A DNA stretch of 64,000 bases from Symbiodinium natans (taxonomy: Eukaryota > Sar > Dinophyceae > Suessiales > Symbiodiniaceae): the NCBI GenBank assembly GCA_905221605.1, contig CAJNDS010001313.1, positions 613,163-677,162 of the forward strand, given 5' to 3'. Positions 28,775 through 38,428 of this stretch are shown in pieces (position 1 is the first letter of the stretch; every line of letters starts with the position of its first letter). A model generated the notes under the pieces. That model did no database searches, was not told the origin of the DNA, and was given only the letters and a program-made list of their open reading frames with translations. The position numbers and the translations under genes were made by a program.

Positions 28775-28945
28775 TGAGGGTTTAGGGTTTAGGGTTTAGG
28801 GTTTGGTTTTAGGGTTTAGGGTTTAGGGTTTAGGGTTTAGGGTTTAGGGTCTAGGGTTTAGGGTTTAGGGTTTAGGGTTTAGGGTTTACGGTTTAGGGTT
28901 TAGGGTTTAGGGTTTAGGGTTTAGGGTTTAGGGTTTAGGGTTTAG
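28775..28945. repeat. G-strand telomeric tract
   Basis: About 23 units, mostly perfect. Confidence 0.95.
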
Positions 28946-28959
28946 GCCCATGAACCTCA

Positions 28960-29480
28960 GATCCCTCTGCAGCCTAGAAACCCCCTGAAACCCTAAGAAG
29001 CCCCAGAGCCTTTGCGCCCAGAGGCTCTAAAGCCTGAAGCCCTGTTTGGGTTGATGCGTCAAAAGGCTTTAGGGCTTTAGGGTTTTAGGGTTTTTTGGGT
29101 TTTAGGGTTTTAGGGTTTTAGGGTTTTAGGGTTTTAGGCTTTTAGGGTTTTAGGGTTTTAGGGTTTTAGGGTTTAGGGTTTAGGGTGTAGGGTTTAGGGT
29201 TTAGGGTTTTGTGTGTAAGGTTTAGGGTTCAGGGTTTAGGGTTTAGAGCTTATGAGCTTTGAGGGCCTTGCGCAATGTGAGGGTGTACGGTTTTGTGCTT
29301 TGGGCTTAGTGTACAGTGCTTCGTCTGGGATGTAGGAGTCCAGGTTTAAAGCGATATCTGCACGACAGTGTATGGGTTTGGAGCTTTTATATAAGGTTTC
29401 TTGCTACCGTGGTCTAGGGTAATTGGGATTTCCGCTTTGTGTTTGGAGTTTGGTGTTTTGTGCTTCGGGCTTTTAGGTTG
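28960..29480. other. TTTTAGGG tract and unique stretch without a clear gene
   Basis: 29065-29235 is a TTTTAGGG/TTTAGGG tract. 29240-29480 is unique and GT-rich with no supported exon. Confidence 0.5.
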
Positions 29481-29858
29481 GGTTTCCCCAAACCCTAAAC
29501 CCTAAACCCTAAAGTGGTGTCGGGGTTTCGGGTTTGCGTGTCTGTGTGTGTCTGTTGTCCTAAGAACCAGAACACAGCGGTGTAGGATTTGGGATTTAGG
29601 GTTGCGGCTTGGGTAATTCGGTGGTTTAGGAGATAGGATTCTAGGGGTTTCGGGTTGAGGGTTTTAGGACGTAAAGGGGGTTTAGGACATATTTAGGCGT
29701 CTCGGGTTTAGGGTGCAGGGTTTGAGTAATCTGGGATGTAAGGATTTTGCCCTAACCCCTAAACCCTCAACCCTAAACCCTAAACCCTAAACCGTGGCTT
29801 GCGGCGGGAGGCTTCCAGCTCCCGGCATGCTTGCGGGCCTTGTTCCTTCCTTTTTTAG

Positions 29859-29965
29859 GACGAGGCCTTGCGCGCCCCGAAGCCTTCAAGCTCGAACAAC
29901 ATGAGATCCACAAGTAGTCGTTGCAGAAGCCCAGCTCTCACACGAAGCTACAACGCCTACGGCCC
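29859..29965 (+). CDS. exon after a strong pyrimidine-rich acceptor
   Basis: CCTTCCTTTTTTAG acceptor. Phase 0 reads DEALRAPKPSSSNNMRSTSS and SPALTRSYNAYG. A second frame reads RGLARPEAFKLEQHEIHK and stops. The acceptor is convincing, the frame is not settled. Confidence 0.4.
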
Positions 29966-30139
29966 TGAAACCCTGAAGCCACAAGCCCTAAGCCCTAAAC
30001 CCTACACCCTGCAGGAGGGCGCTTTGAGCCACGGCCCTAAAGGCCTAAACCCTAAAGCCCTTGATAGAGCCCCTCCAGCCTAAAATCTCCACACGCCAAA
30101 GCCCTGCAAAAGCCTGGACCCCAAACAGCCTGAAAAACA

Positions 30140-30330
30140 CCCTAAACACCCTAAACACCCTAACACACCCTAACACACCCTAACACACCCTAACACACCC
30201 TAACACACCCTAACACACCCTAACACACCCTAACACACCCTAACACACCCTAACACACCCTAAACACCCTGAACACCCTGAACACCCTGAAACCCTGAAA
30301 CCCTGAACCCTAAACCCTAAACCCTGAACC
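30140..30330. repeat. 10-base telomere-like array
   Basis: About eleven copies of CACCCTAACA at 30160-30265, flanked by ACACCCTAA and ACACCCTGA units. Confidence 0.9.
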
Positions 30331-30367
30331 CTAAACCCTAAACCCTACACAACTGTGACCTTTGCAG

Positions 30368-30550
30368 CCGTTTGTGGCAAGCAGCAGGCCATGGAAGGCC
30401 AGGCATGACACCCTAAACCGGTGTGATTGTTTAGGGTTGATGCGCAAAAATGGAGCCCTGGTGGCTTCCGGGCTTGCGAACTTGAATCCTACGTGTTCCC
30501 CCCCGAAGAACTGTTTTGGGTCCTTACGGCTTAGAGGTTTAGAGGGTTAG
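30368..30550 (+). CDS. 60-codon terminal exon
   Basis: GACCTTTGCAG acceptor, PFVASSRPWKARHDTLNRCD, GLMRKNGALVASGLANLN and CSPPKNCFGSL, TAG stop inside a telomere-like unit. One in-frame TTTAGGG unit is read through. Confidence 0.4.
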   Translation, partial: PFVASSRPWKARHDTLNRCDCLGLMRKNGALVASGLANLNPTCSPPKNCFGSLRLRGLEG

Positions 30551-31109
30551 GGTTTAGGGCTGAGGGCTTAGGGCTGAGGGTTTCGGGTTTCGGGTTTAGT
30601 TTCCAGTTTAGGGTTTAGAGGTTTAGGGTTTAAGGGGCTACAGGTACAGGTGTCGCTTGGGTTTAGGAGGTGCCGACTTCGTAATTTGAGATGGTTTAAG
30701 GAACCAACCTAGCATAGCCTTTAGAGTTTAGGGCTGCGGGCGCTTGTCCCTAAACCCCAAACCCCAAACCCCAAACCCCTAAACCAAGTCTAAACCCTAA
30801 ACCCCAAACCCCAAACCCTAAACCCTAAACCACAAACCCTAAACCCTAAACCCGAAACCGACCAAGGGGTTTCGGGTGTCTGGCCAAACCTCGGAGCCCC
30901 ACCAAAGCTCCCCAGGTTTCTAAGGTCTAGCACCCCCAGTGGCGTCCCTGGCCTAAACCCTAAACTACTAAACCCGAAACCCGAAACCCTAAACGCTAAA
31001 CCCTAAACCCTAAACCCTAAACTAAGGATTTCCCTTGCCAGCCCGATATCCGACTCTCGACAGGTGCTGCCGTCCCCTTGCACTCTGGCTGGCTTCAGGC
31101 GCGCCGGGC

Positions 31110-31240
31110 TTTGGGATTTAGGGTTTAGGGTTTAGGGTTTAGGGTTTAGGGTTTAGGGTTTAGGGTTTAGGGTTTAGGTTTAGGGTTTAGGGTTTAGGGT
31201 TTAGGGTCTAGGGTCTAGGGTTTAGGGTTTAGGGTTTAGG
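31110..31240. repeat. G-strand telomeric tract
   Basis: Eighteen mostly perfect units. Confidence 0.95.
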
Positions 31241-31368
31241 GGCCATTCCATCCTTACATATTCTAACCCTGCCTGTCCTCCCAACTCTGAGCACCCTAAA
31301 TTAAGCCCCTCTGCAAGCCCTCGTCTGCGGCGTGGCCATAAGTTAGCAGGCTATACCTGGGACTATTA

Positions 31369-31481
31369 CTAGGATGCCCAGTAGTGCCCTTATTGCCTTT
31401 TTGGGGGCTCTAGGTTACCCTATAAAGCCCTTTAGGCAAAAAAGGGCACCCTTTTTCATCCTAGGTTGCTGGGCAGCCTAG
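31369..31481. mobile_element. family A element, copy 2
   Basis: CTAGGATGCCCAGTAGTGCC at the left and CTGGGCAGCCTAG at the right, with the family core TTTTTGGGGG...AAAAAAGGGC. Confidence 0.7.
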
Positions 31482-31634
31482 AATAGTAGGCAACGACTTG
31501 GTTCTGACATTTTGGGGTGCTTTCACCCAACTTAACACATTTCAAGTGAAGCCTGCAAGAATACCCCATGCGCCATTTCCCTAGACCCTCAGCCCTAAAC
31601 TCTAAGCCCTAAAACCCTAAGCCCTAAGCCCTAG

Positions 31635-31696
31635 ATCCGAACCACCTCATTGAGGTCTTCGCAGACGGTGCCTGGAACGACAGGCCTGTTTGTTAG
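31635..31696 (+). CDS. short terminal exon candidate
   Basis: CCCTAG acceptor, PNHLIEVFADGAWNDRPVC and TAG. Confidence 0.3.
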
Positions 31697-31806
31697 TGGT
31701 GGTGTGGTCATGGCATCCAATGCTAGCCCCCACCCCGACAACCCCCACCCCATAACCCTAAGCCCTGGACCCTAAACCCCAAACCCTTCTTCTCATTCAC
31801 GGTGCT

Positions 31807-32130
31807 GTGTGTGCTCCCGAATCGTCCACTCCCACCAGCCTCTTGCTAAGCTGCTACCGCTTGAAATTGAAGGCGTCCAGACTCCACTCCAAAACCCCCA
31901 AGCTCAAAAAACACGCGCAAGAGGCGTCTTGCTCTGCTTCAGATTGCTTTGGGCTGCGAGAAGCATTTCCTAAGTCCCTACATCCTGATGCGCGAGAATC
32001 TAAGTACCGTCAGATGCATGGGCTAGGATTGGGCGTGGGATCATGCGAAGGGGCTCTTTGGTTACCAGTCCCTGATCTGCTGGTTTCAGGGTTTCGGGCC
32101 TTCGCTGGCAGTGGAAAGCCAAGCCCAATG
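31807..32130 (+). CDS. open frame of more than 100 codons, unknown
   Basis: Open from 31807: CAPESSTPTSLLLSCYRLKL, KHAQEASCSASDCFGLREAF, LHPDARESKYRQMH, then GALWLPVPDLLVSGFRAFAG to telomeric PKP-type residues after 32140. The HPD within a basic helix recalls a J domain, but the spacing to the preceding helix is too short, so I do not assign it. Confidence 0.4.
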
Positions 32131-32279
32131 AATTACAACCTAAACCCTAAACCCTTCACCCCGAACCCCGAACCTTCAACCCTACCCTAAACCCAAACTT
32201 AAACCTCGAACCCCAAACCCTACACGTTAATCCCAGTCCAAGTACCCGCGTTTCGCGGGGGTGGGTTCTTTCTTGAAAG

Positions 32280-32414
32280 CAGCACCAAGGGCAAACCCTT
32301 TCGAGAGTACAGTTATCGAGCTAGCAATACAGTTACCCCAAAGCAGCTTCGGAATCTCTTACAACGAGCGCGAGAATTCCAAGTGCTCTATGACGGACCA
32401 GCAAACGGAGCAGG
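32280..32414 (+). CDS. exon, unknown basic protein
   Basis: TTCTTTCTTGAAAG acceptor, STKGKPFREYSYRASNTVTP, KQLRNLLQRAREFQVLYDG and PANGA, GG|GTGTGA donor. 44 codons in one consistent frame. Confidence 0.5.
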
Positions 32415-32424
32415 GTGTGAGCAC

Positions 32425-32785
32425 CTAAACCCAAACTCCAATCCCTAAACCCCAAACCCTAAATTCTAAACCCCAAGCCCGAAACCCTAATCCCCAAACC
32501 CCAAACCCTAAACCCTAAACCCCAAACCCTAAACCCCAAACCCCAAGCCCCAAACCCCAACCCCTAAACCCCAAACCCCAAACCCTAAACCCTAAACCCC
32601 AAACCCCAAACCCTAAACCCCAAGCCCTAAACCCCAAACCCCAAACCCCAAACCCTAAACCCCAAATCTCAAACCCCAAACCCTAAACCCCAAATCTCAA
32701 ACCCTAAACCCTAAACCCAAACCCCAAACCCTAAACCCCTAAACCCCAAACCCCAAACCCTAAACCCTAAACCCTAAGTCAGTTC
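32425..32785. repeat. long C-strand tract, CCCTAAA/CCCCAAA mosaic
   Basis: About 50 units alternating between the two types with no clear order. Confidence 0.95.
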
Positions 32786-32839
32786 AGGTGGTGTGTCTTG
32801 CGCACCGGCGCAGGGGCCTCTCAGGGCTCAGCTTTCAGG

Positions 32840-33320
32840 GTTGAAGGAGTTTGGGTGTTAGGGTTTAGGGTTTGGGGTTTAGGGTTTAGGGTCTAGGGTT
32901 TAGGGTTTAGGGTTAGGTTTTAGGGTTTAGGTTTTAAGGTTTAGGGGTTAGGGTTTAGCATTTAGGAGGATTTGGGGTGGCGGCTCTTGGGGTTTTTGGG
33001 GGTTGGAGGGCTTAGCTTAGGGTTCAGGGTTTGGGGTTTGAGGTTTTGGGGTTTAGGGTTGGGGGGCTTAGCTTAGGGTTTAGAATTTAGGGTTTAGGGT
33101 TTAGGGTTTAGGGTTGAGGGGGTTTGGGTTTAGGGTGTACGGTTCAGGAGTTTTCGGGTATTAGGGTTTGGGCTGAGAGGCTTGGAGGGCCGGGAGGGCT
33201 TCGGGGCCTTTGAGGGTAGTTTCGGCCTTTTAGGGTTTAGGGTTTAGGGTTTAGGGTTTAGGGTTTCGAGGGCTTCGGGCCTTTTGGGGGTAGTTTAGGC
33301 CTTTTTGGGGTTTGGAGGGC
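32840..33320. repeat. degenerate G-strand region
   Basis: TTTAGGG, TTTGGGG, TTGGAGGGC units with short unique bits. No exon supported. Confidence 0.75.
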
Positions 33321-33324
33321 CTAG

Positions 33325-33550
33325 GGTGCAGGCTGATGTTGCACCCCTCGTCCACGTCACCTCTTGAGTCTAAGTAGGCATGTATTCATGTCTTGAGAAA
33401 TCAGCATTTCCCACAACAGGGGTTCCTTTAAGATACCCCAACCAAGCCCCTGTGTAGTTGTAAGTGGGGCTTTTGATGGGTTATCTGTGGATAAGACCGG
33501 TCATCACCTTACTTGGGCGACTTGCAACCTTCCTTACTACTGTACCCATG
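33325..33550. other. unique stretch, no gene seen
   Basis: Contains GGGTTCCTTTAAGATACCCC and GGGTTATCTGTGGATAAG. May be a decayed element. No open exon with splice sites. Confidence 0.4.
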
Positions 33551-33615
33551 GGTTTAGGGTTTAGGGTTTAGGGTTTAGGGTTTAGGGTTTAGGATCCAGA
33601 ATGCTGCGTGCTCAG

Positions 33616-33705
33616 GGTTGAGGAGGTTTCGGGGCGTAGCTTTCACGCAGAGGTCCTTGAGATGTTCGAGGACGAGACCTGCGCGAGAAGTCGAGGCAGC
33701 GCCGG
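33616..33705 (+). CDS. exon whose donor lies at a family B element
   Basis: GCTCAG acceptor, VEEVSGRSFHAEVLEMFEDE and TCARSRGSA, donor GG|GTATATACTAAC. The GTATATACTAACAG bases are the start of the family B core, so the element would supply the intron 5' end. Confidence 0.45.
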
Positions 33706-33778
33706 GTATATACTAACAGTCCTTAGTAGGATTTTTGTACCCCCCCTAATACGATTAAGGACTGTTATCATTAAAATC
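33706..33778. mobile_element. family B element, shortened copy 3
   Basis: TATACTAACAGTCCTTAGTAGGA and ATTAAGGACTGTTAT inner arms remain. The outer CCCCCTTAT arms are missing or changed. Confidence 0.65.
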
Positions 33779-33847
33779 TTTAAATCCGCCGAATAGGCCC
33801 CAACCCTGACGCCCTGAAGCCCTGAAACCCGGTGCACCTTTTAATGC

Positions 33848-33890
33848 TACCATTTGCTTAAGAACGCCCCCAAAAAAATTTCCTTACAAG
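33848..33890. mobile_element. family L terminus, reverse orientation
   Basis: CTACCATTTGCTTAAGAACGCCCCCAAAAAAATTT mirrors the T-run/G-run/TTCTTAAGCAAA ends elsewhere. An AT microsatellite (33902-33932) follows. Confidence 0.5.
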
Positions 33891-34082
33891 GCTAATATAG
33901 GGATACATACATGTATATATATATATATATCTTTAGTTCAATGCCCTTTTGGGCAGAGTTTTCTGTATCCCTCGTACTAGGCTGCTTCCGGGACCTTGAA
34001 GATCAGAGGATTCTACGTTGGACCCCTTCAAACCCTGCATCTTACTAGCGATTCTCGCACCCGCTATTCTTTCTAGCCGGGA

Positions 34083-34311
34083 GTAGGCCCAATTTTCCTT
34101 TTCTTAGGGTTTGGGTTCCCTTATAATCCCCTTAAAACCAAGAAGGGTACCCCTTTTACTCCTAGGTTACTCCCGGGTCTAGTAAAATCCCTAGTAAGGA
34201 CTGTTAGCATCTTGGGATGTTGCCCCTTACACTGACAGTCCTTAATAGGGATCATAGCACCCGCTATTATGATCCCGATTAAGCAGTGTTAGCATAAGGG
34301 TGATCATCCCA
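34083..34311. mobile_element. nested family A and family B copies
   Basis: Family A-like 34083-34182 (GGGTTCCCTTATAATCCCCTT...AAGAAGGGTACCCC), then a lone family B right arm at 34186-34210, then a full family B copy at 34211-34311 with CTTGGGATGT and GATCATCCCA ends. Confidence 0.6.
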
Positions 34312-34326
34312 GCCTGCATCCTGAGC

Positions 34327-34412
34327 TTAGCTTTCTGGGATTCTGCCGCCAGGAAGTGTGCCGTTGGCGGCATCCTCGCGCATCTCCAGCCCCTCTGCCA
34401 GCTTGTTTGGGG
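34327..34412 (-). CDS. terminal exon candidate
   Basis: TTAAG acceptor, PNKLAEGLEMREDAANGTLP then GGRIPES and TAA. 27 codons. Confidence 0.4.
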
Positions 34413-34589
34413 CTTAAGGTTTAGGGTTTAGGGATAGGGTTTGGGGTTTGGGGTTTAGGGTTTAGGGTGTGGGTTTAGGGTTTAGGGTTTAGAGTTTAGG
34501 GGTTTAGGGTTGCTGTAGGCGTCCAAACTTTGAGGAATGGGGCTGGACCTCAGCCCTCCACCCTCAACCATCTTCGCATTCCCAGGGCT

Positions 34590-34850
34590 TCATTCATGGG
34601 GCTTGCTACCTAGGTAGGTAGGCTTTAAGTTGTTCGAAGTGAGATTAGCGGATATCCTAGAAAGGGTCACGTTTTTGATCCCTTCCCCTGACACTGAAAC
34701 CAAACGCCCCACCCTCACAGCAGAAGCGTGTATCTGGGTCCTTTCCTGAATCATGAACCACTCGAATCCCACACGACCCCCTAAACAAAGCCCGTGAAGC
34801 CTAAACCTCAGTTGAGGAGCATTGAGACTTTCAACAGTCCTATTGTTCAC
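34590..34850 (-). CDS. open frame of 86 codons, unknown
   Basis: ESLNAPQLRFRLHGLCLGG, FEWFMIQERTQIHASAVRVG, KNVTLSRISANLTSNNL. No splice evidence. Could be chance or a decayed element. Confidence 0.3.
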   Translation of the reverse strand: MNNRTVESLNAPQLRFRLHGLCLGGRVGFEWFMIQERTQIHASAVRVGRLVSVSGEGIKNVTLSRISANLTSNNLKPTYLGSKPHE

Positions 34851-35045
34851 TCGTGTCTGGGAGCCTTTGACTCTGTTGAACCCCGTAACCTGGTAGCCTC
34901 ATAACTACCAAATCTAAGCCTAATAGCCGTATAAACCCTGCAAGCCCAAGTATAGCCTTCAAAACCCTAAACCCAAAACCCAAAACCCAAAACCCAAAAC
35001 CCTATGAACCGCATCAACCCAATGAACCCTACACAAAACCTGAAC

Positions 35046-35134
35046 CGTGTTGAGAGAGAGTGGCGGCCAATGCCCGCACTGAGGTTTTGAGTGCCCCGAG
35101 CAGGCCCGTCGTTCGCGTGTTGATTTGGTTTAGG
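35046..35134 (-). CDS. exon candidate
   Basis: Minus strand: TAAAG acceptor, NQINTRTTGLLGALKTSVRA and LAATLSQH, donor CG|GTTCAGG. Confidence 0.4.
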
Positions 35135-35250
35135 CTTTAGGGTTTAGGGTTTAGGGTTTAGGGCTTAGGGCTTAGGGCTTAGGGTTTAGGGTTTAGGGTT
35201 TAGGGTTTAGGGTTTAGGGCTCAGGGTTTAGGGTTTAGGGTTTAGGGCTC
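35130..35250. repeat. G-strand telomeric tract with TTAGGGC units
   Basis: Fifteen units, three of the TTAGGGC type. Confidence 0.9.
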
Positions 35251-35647
35251 AGGGCGTTTAGAGTTTCGGGTTTAGAACGTAAAGGGTCTAGCACGTGTAG
35301 GGTTTAGAGCGCATAGGGTGTTAGAGCGGATAACGTTCACAGCTGTAGGGTTTACGGCTGGGAGTTTAACGTTACCCTAAACCCTAAACCCTAAACCCTA
35401 AACCCTAAACCCTAAACCCTGGGTAGGTCCCAGGGATAACTTCACATGATCCTCTTGTTAAAGATGACAGGTGAATATAGGACTTTACGAAAACAAGGGA
35501 CCCCGAATATAGTCCCCCAAATAGTAGCAGCCAGGAACGCCACAAGACTCCGAACCTCAAAACCATCAGCCTTCAACCCCAAGTCCTAAGCCCCAAAAAA
35601 ATCCTCCAACCTGAAACCGGTAGTTCAGCCCGCAGCAGGTTTTTCAG

Positions 35648-35718
35648 GAATTTGCTTGTGCGACTGGCCGGACTGCACTTGGAGATTCATGGGGCTCCCT
35701 TGGGATGAGGGTCACTTG
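35648..35718 (+). CDS. exon candidate upstream of element A/L composite
   Basis: GTTTTTCAG acceptor. One frame reads NLLVRLAGLHLEIHGAPLG and stops. Another reads ICLCDWPDCTWRFMGLPWDE up to TTG|GTAGACC, the start of the family A element. Confidence 0.35.
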
Positions 35719-35824
35719 GTAGACCAGTGGTACCCATTACCCTTTTTTGGGGTTCAAGGTTCCCTTACAAGTAGACAAACCCCAAAAAAAGGGCGCCCTT
35801 TTCATGATTTGGTTGCTGGGCTAC
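35715..35824. mobile_element. family A element, copy 3
   Basis: CTTGGTAGACCAG left end, CTGGGCTAC right end, core TTTTTTGGGGTT...AACCCCAAAAAAAGGGC. Confidence 0.7.
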
Positions 35825-35979
35825 TATTTGCTTAATGAGGGTAACATAGGGATGATGATATTTTTTTTTTCTGTTGTGTGTGTGTGTGTGTGTTTTCCTT
35901 GTTTTGTTTGTTTTGTTGTTGTTTTTTTTTTTTTGGGGGGGGGGGGGGGGGGGAGGGGTGGTTCTTCACCAAACAGTAG
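35821..35979. mobile_element. family L element with both ends
   Basis: CTACTATTTGCTTAATGA at the left and TTCTTCACCAAACAGTAG at the right are imperfect inverted repeats. Inside are a GT microsatellite, a T-rich stretch and an 18-base G run. It abuts the family A copy. Confidence 0.6.
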
Positions 35980-36134
35980 AAATGGGCTGGTTTGGGGTTT
36001 GGCTGTTCTGAACCCTGTGTTGGCAACCTTTTGCGGCTTTGGGGCTTTGGGGCTTTGGGGGGGTTTTGGGTTTTGGGTGTTGGGCTTGGGGGTTTTGGTT
36101 TGGGGGGGGGGGGGGGGGGGGGGGTAGGTTTCAG

Positions 36135-36214
36135 GTGGTTGCCCGCGACTCCAAAGAATTCCAGATGTGCTCAGTTTGTTCAACTCGTACATCGGGACTT
36201 TATCTAATTACAGG
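36135..36214 (+). CDS. 26-codon exon before element J
   Basis: GGTTTCAG acceptor, VVARDSKEFQMCSVCSTRTS and GLYLIT, GG|GTTCTTAAG donor at the edge of element J. Confidence 0.45.
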
Positions 36215-36395
36215 GTTCTTAAGGGACGGGGGTTCCCCTAAACCCTAAACCCTAAACCCTAAACCCTAAACCCGGGTTCAGGGGGGGTAGATGTCTAGGG
36301 AACCTTAAGGAAGCCTCGGGAGCTTTGGGGAGTAGTAAGGAACCTCGGGCTGCATACCCCCCTTGAAGCCCCCTCCCTTATGAAACCTATGATGG
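36205..36395. mobile_element. element J, copy 1, split by a telomeric tract
   Basis: Collinear with 52543-52672 (GGGTTCTTAAGGGA, GGGGGTTC, GGGGGGTAG, GGGAGTAGTAAGGAA, ATACCCCCCTTGA, CCCCCT). This copy contains five CCCTAAA units (36238-36272) that the other lacks. Confidence 0.7.
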
Positions 36396-36459
36396 AGTAT
36401 ACCCCTATCTTGCCCCAAAATTGCAAACCCCAAAAACCAACCCATTCCTTCTGTTTGCT

Positions 36460-36512
36460 GAAGTGCCACCACGCCCCCCCCCCCCCCAAAAAAAAAAAAG
36501 AAATATAGCAAA
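36460..36512. mobile_element. family L terminus, reverse, with C-run/A-run
   Basis: CTGTTTGCTGAAGTGCC then a C run of 14 and an A run of 12, then GAAATAT as at 22250. Confidence 0.5.
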
Positions 36513-36636
36513 AGAAGAAAGTAACAGATGGTCATCCCCATGAATGCGCAAATGCCTGGCCCGCCGCAGAGCCATGCAGGCTCCTAGGTTCTGATATGCG
36601 CATTTAGAGATTTAGAGCAGAGGTCTTTTTTTTCCA

Positions 36637-37176
36637 ATGGGCTGCGCGGCCGGAATTCCCACTCGAGGGGAGAGCGCGCAGGAAGGTCCCCGAGGGCACA
36701 TGAGCCTCGGCCACAACGCGGAGGGGGGTTTAGGGTTTAGGGTTTAGGGTTTAGGGTTTAGGGTTTAGGGTTTAGGGTTTAGGGTTTAGGGTTTGACTCC
36801 CTAAACCCTAAACCCTCCGTTCGGAGTCATGGCTTTGGGAGGACGGTGCTTCGGGGCTCAAACTTGGGTTGAGATCTCCGAGGCTTCTTCTCTGTGGAGG
36901 CTGCTTGAAGTTCTTCATGTCAGCAAGATGGGGCGTGAAAGCTCAGGCTTCCCATTTAGGGTTTAGGGTTTTGGAGGTTAGGGGTTAGGGTTTAGGGTTT
37001 AGGGGCAGAACCATCTAAGGAGCAAAAATGCCAAAGCCCGACAACCTATTGAAAAGTTGAAGCACCTTCAGCCGTACATCCTAAACCCCAAAAGCCGTTG
37101 CGCAAAAAGCTGTTCACCAGAGGGCGTTTATGTCTACATCAATCTCCAGGACATTTTGGACCCTGTTATGTTCTGA
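36637..37176 (+). CDS. three-exon gene, 132 aa, with an all-telomeric intron
   Basis: Exon 1 36637-36727: ATG, MGCAAGIPTRGESAQEGPRG and GHMSLGHNAEG, donor G|GTTTAGGG. Intron 1 36728-36826 is G-strand then C-strand units. Exon 2 36827-36960: MALGGRCFGAQTWVEISEAS, LWRLLEVLHVSKMGRESSG and FPFR, donor AGG|GTTTAG. Intron 2 36961-37002, 42 bases, is entirely telomere-like. Exon 3 37003-37176: GQNHLRSKNAKARQPIEKLK, LQPYILNPKSRCAKS, EGVYVYINLQDILDPVMF, TGA. All phases agree. MGC at the N terminus would suit myristoylation plus palmitoylation, so a membrane-associated protein is possible. The first join is less certain than the second. Confidence 0.55.
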
Positions 37177-37199
37177 AGACTCAAACGGGGGTATACATC

Positions 37200-37510
37200 C
37201 CAAGGAAACAGCTGTGCGTGCTTTGAAGGTTCTAAGGGGAGGAACGGTAGCCATGGTTATCAAGGAATGAAGACTCGTGCCCCAAAGGTTGCACCCCTAA
37301 ACTTAGTGCCTGCTTGAGTACAATCAGGCACTTTACACTTTTTGAGATACCATGACCTCCTTTAGGACTGAAAGTGTACACTTTTGGGGGGTGCTTATGC
37401 ACTCAGCAACTACGTAGAGTTTTGCGCTCCGAATCTGGCCCTCGTACTACCTTAAGGATCTTAAAGAAGGGTCCCCAAACCCAACCGTGCAACCTTGGGG
37501 GTCCAAGGTA
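37200..37510. mobile_element. element D, copy 1
   Basis: GAAGACTCGTGCCCCAAAGG TTGCACCCC at 37269-37297 and GGGTCCCCAAACCCAACC...GCAACCTTGGGGGTCCAAGG at 37473-37507 form imperfect inverted ends. Related to 39590-39705. Confidence 0.55.
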
Positions 37511-37800
37511 CAAACCTATGAGGTTATCTGTTTTAGGGTGTAGGGTCTAGGGTTCACGGACCACTTTGAACTTTGAAGTAGAGCCAAATAACAAAAATCA
37601 TAATCATAGTAACAATAAGACACATGTTTCCCTGTAAGGGTAAGAAGGGGATGAAATAGTGTCTTCAATTTTTGTTGGGAGTTCTTAAGCAAACAGTAGT
37701 TGTAGGTGGGCTAAGAGACATTGTGGACACGCACACCTCACATCTCTTCAGCACCGGACCACATACATTTTATGTGGCATGCGCGGTGCTTCATTGAAGC
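37511..37800. other. AT-richer unique stretch without a gene call
   Basis: Includes a family L-like GTTCTTAAGCAAACAGTAG at 37681-37699. No supported exon. Confidence 0.4.
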
Positions 37801-37915
37801 CCAAAACCCGAGACCCTCAGCCCTGAACCCTAACCCCTAGATCCTAAACCCGAAGCCCCAAGCCCTAAACCCTTCTGAGGGGAGAGGCTGTTGAACCTAA
37901 ATCTTGGTCTTGCAG

Positions 37916-37963
37916 TTGAAGGAGACCCGCAGTCAGTGACTATAGAGTGCCCGAACACCGTGG
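37916..37963 (+). CDS. short exon candidate
   Basis: GGTCTTGCAG acceptor, EGDPQSVTIECPNTV, G|GTACCC donor. A family B element starts 33 bases into the intron. Confidence 0.35.
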
Positions 37964-37995
37964 GTACCCAACACAAAAGCACCCAAACCCTAAAT

Positions 37996-38096
37996 CTTGG
38001 GATGTCCCCCTTATACTAACAGTCCTTAATCGGCAGTATCATACCCCATAGTATACTACCTATTGAGGACTGTTAGAAAAAGGGGGAACATCCCAA
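37996..38096. mobile_element. family B element, copy 5
   Basis: CTTGGGATGTCCCCCTTATA ...GTCCTTAAT and mirrored TTGAGGACTGTTAG...AGGGGGAACATCCCAA. Confidence 0.8.
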
Positions 38097-38119
38097 ACCC
38101 TAAACCCTGGACCTAGACC

Positions 38120-38232
38120 CTACTTGGAAGCCCTTTTGACTTCGTAAGTAGGGTTAGTAAGGTGGGATATGGGGATGATAAGAGAGGCGATTCTAAGTGG
38201 ACTGACTATGTCAAAAGATACTCTAAGTAGAC
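38120..38232. mobile_element. element H, copy 1
   Basis: ACTTGGAAGCCCTTTTGACT TCGTAAGTAGGGTT...CTAAGTAGACCC, collinear with 43203-43314. Confidence 0.65.
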
Positions 38233-38342
38233 CCGAAATAAACCCTAAACCCTAAACCCTAAACCCTAAACCCTAAACCCTAAACCCTAAACCTAAACCC
38301 CAAACCCGCAACCCAGAGCGGCGAGCTCTAAACAACGCCAAG

Positions 38343-38428
38343 GATAGGTCCGATGGGCGACGCCAGGGACCCGAAGACCAGAGAAAGGTCCAGGGCGGCC
38401 CTGCAGAAGCTCTGTCAGGCGCCACCCG
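38343..38428 (+). CDS. exon with telomeric donor
   Basis: CCAAG acceptor, IGPMGDARDPKTRERSRAAL and QKLCQAPP, G|GTTTAGG donor. Could start at the internal MGDARD. Confidence 0.45.

Noticed and set aside
31940-32030. J-domain (DnaJ) reading of REAFPKSLHPDARESKYRQMH
   Set aside because: The spacing from the preceding helix to HPD is too short and the rest of the domain is missing.
35747-36192. 126- and 122-codon frames on both strands around the G runs
   Set aside because: Phenylalanine/valine and proline/lysine low-complexity over T-runs, GT microsatellite and poly-G of the family L element.
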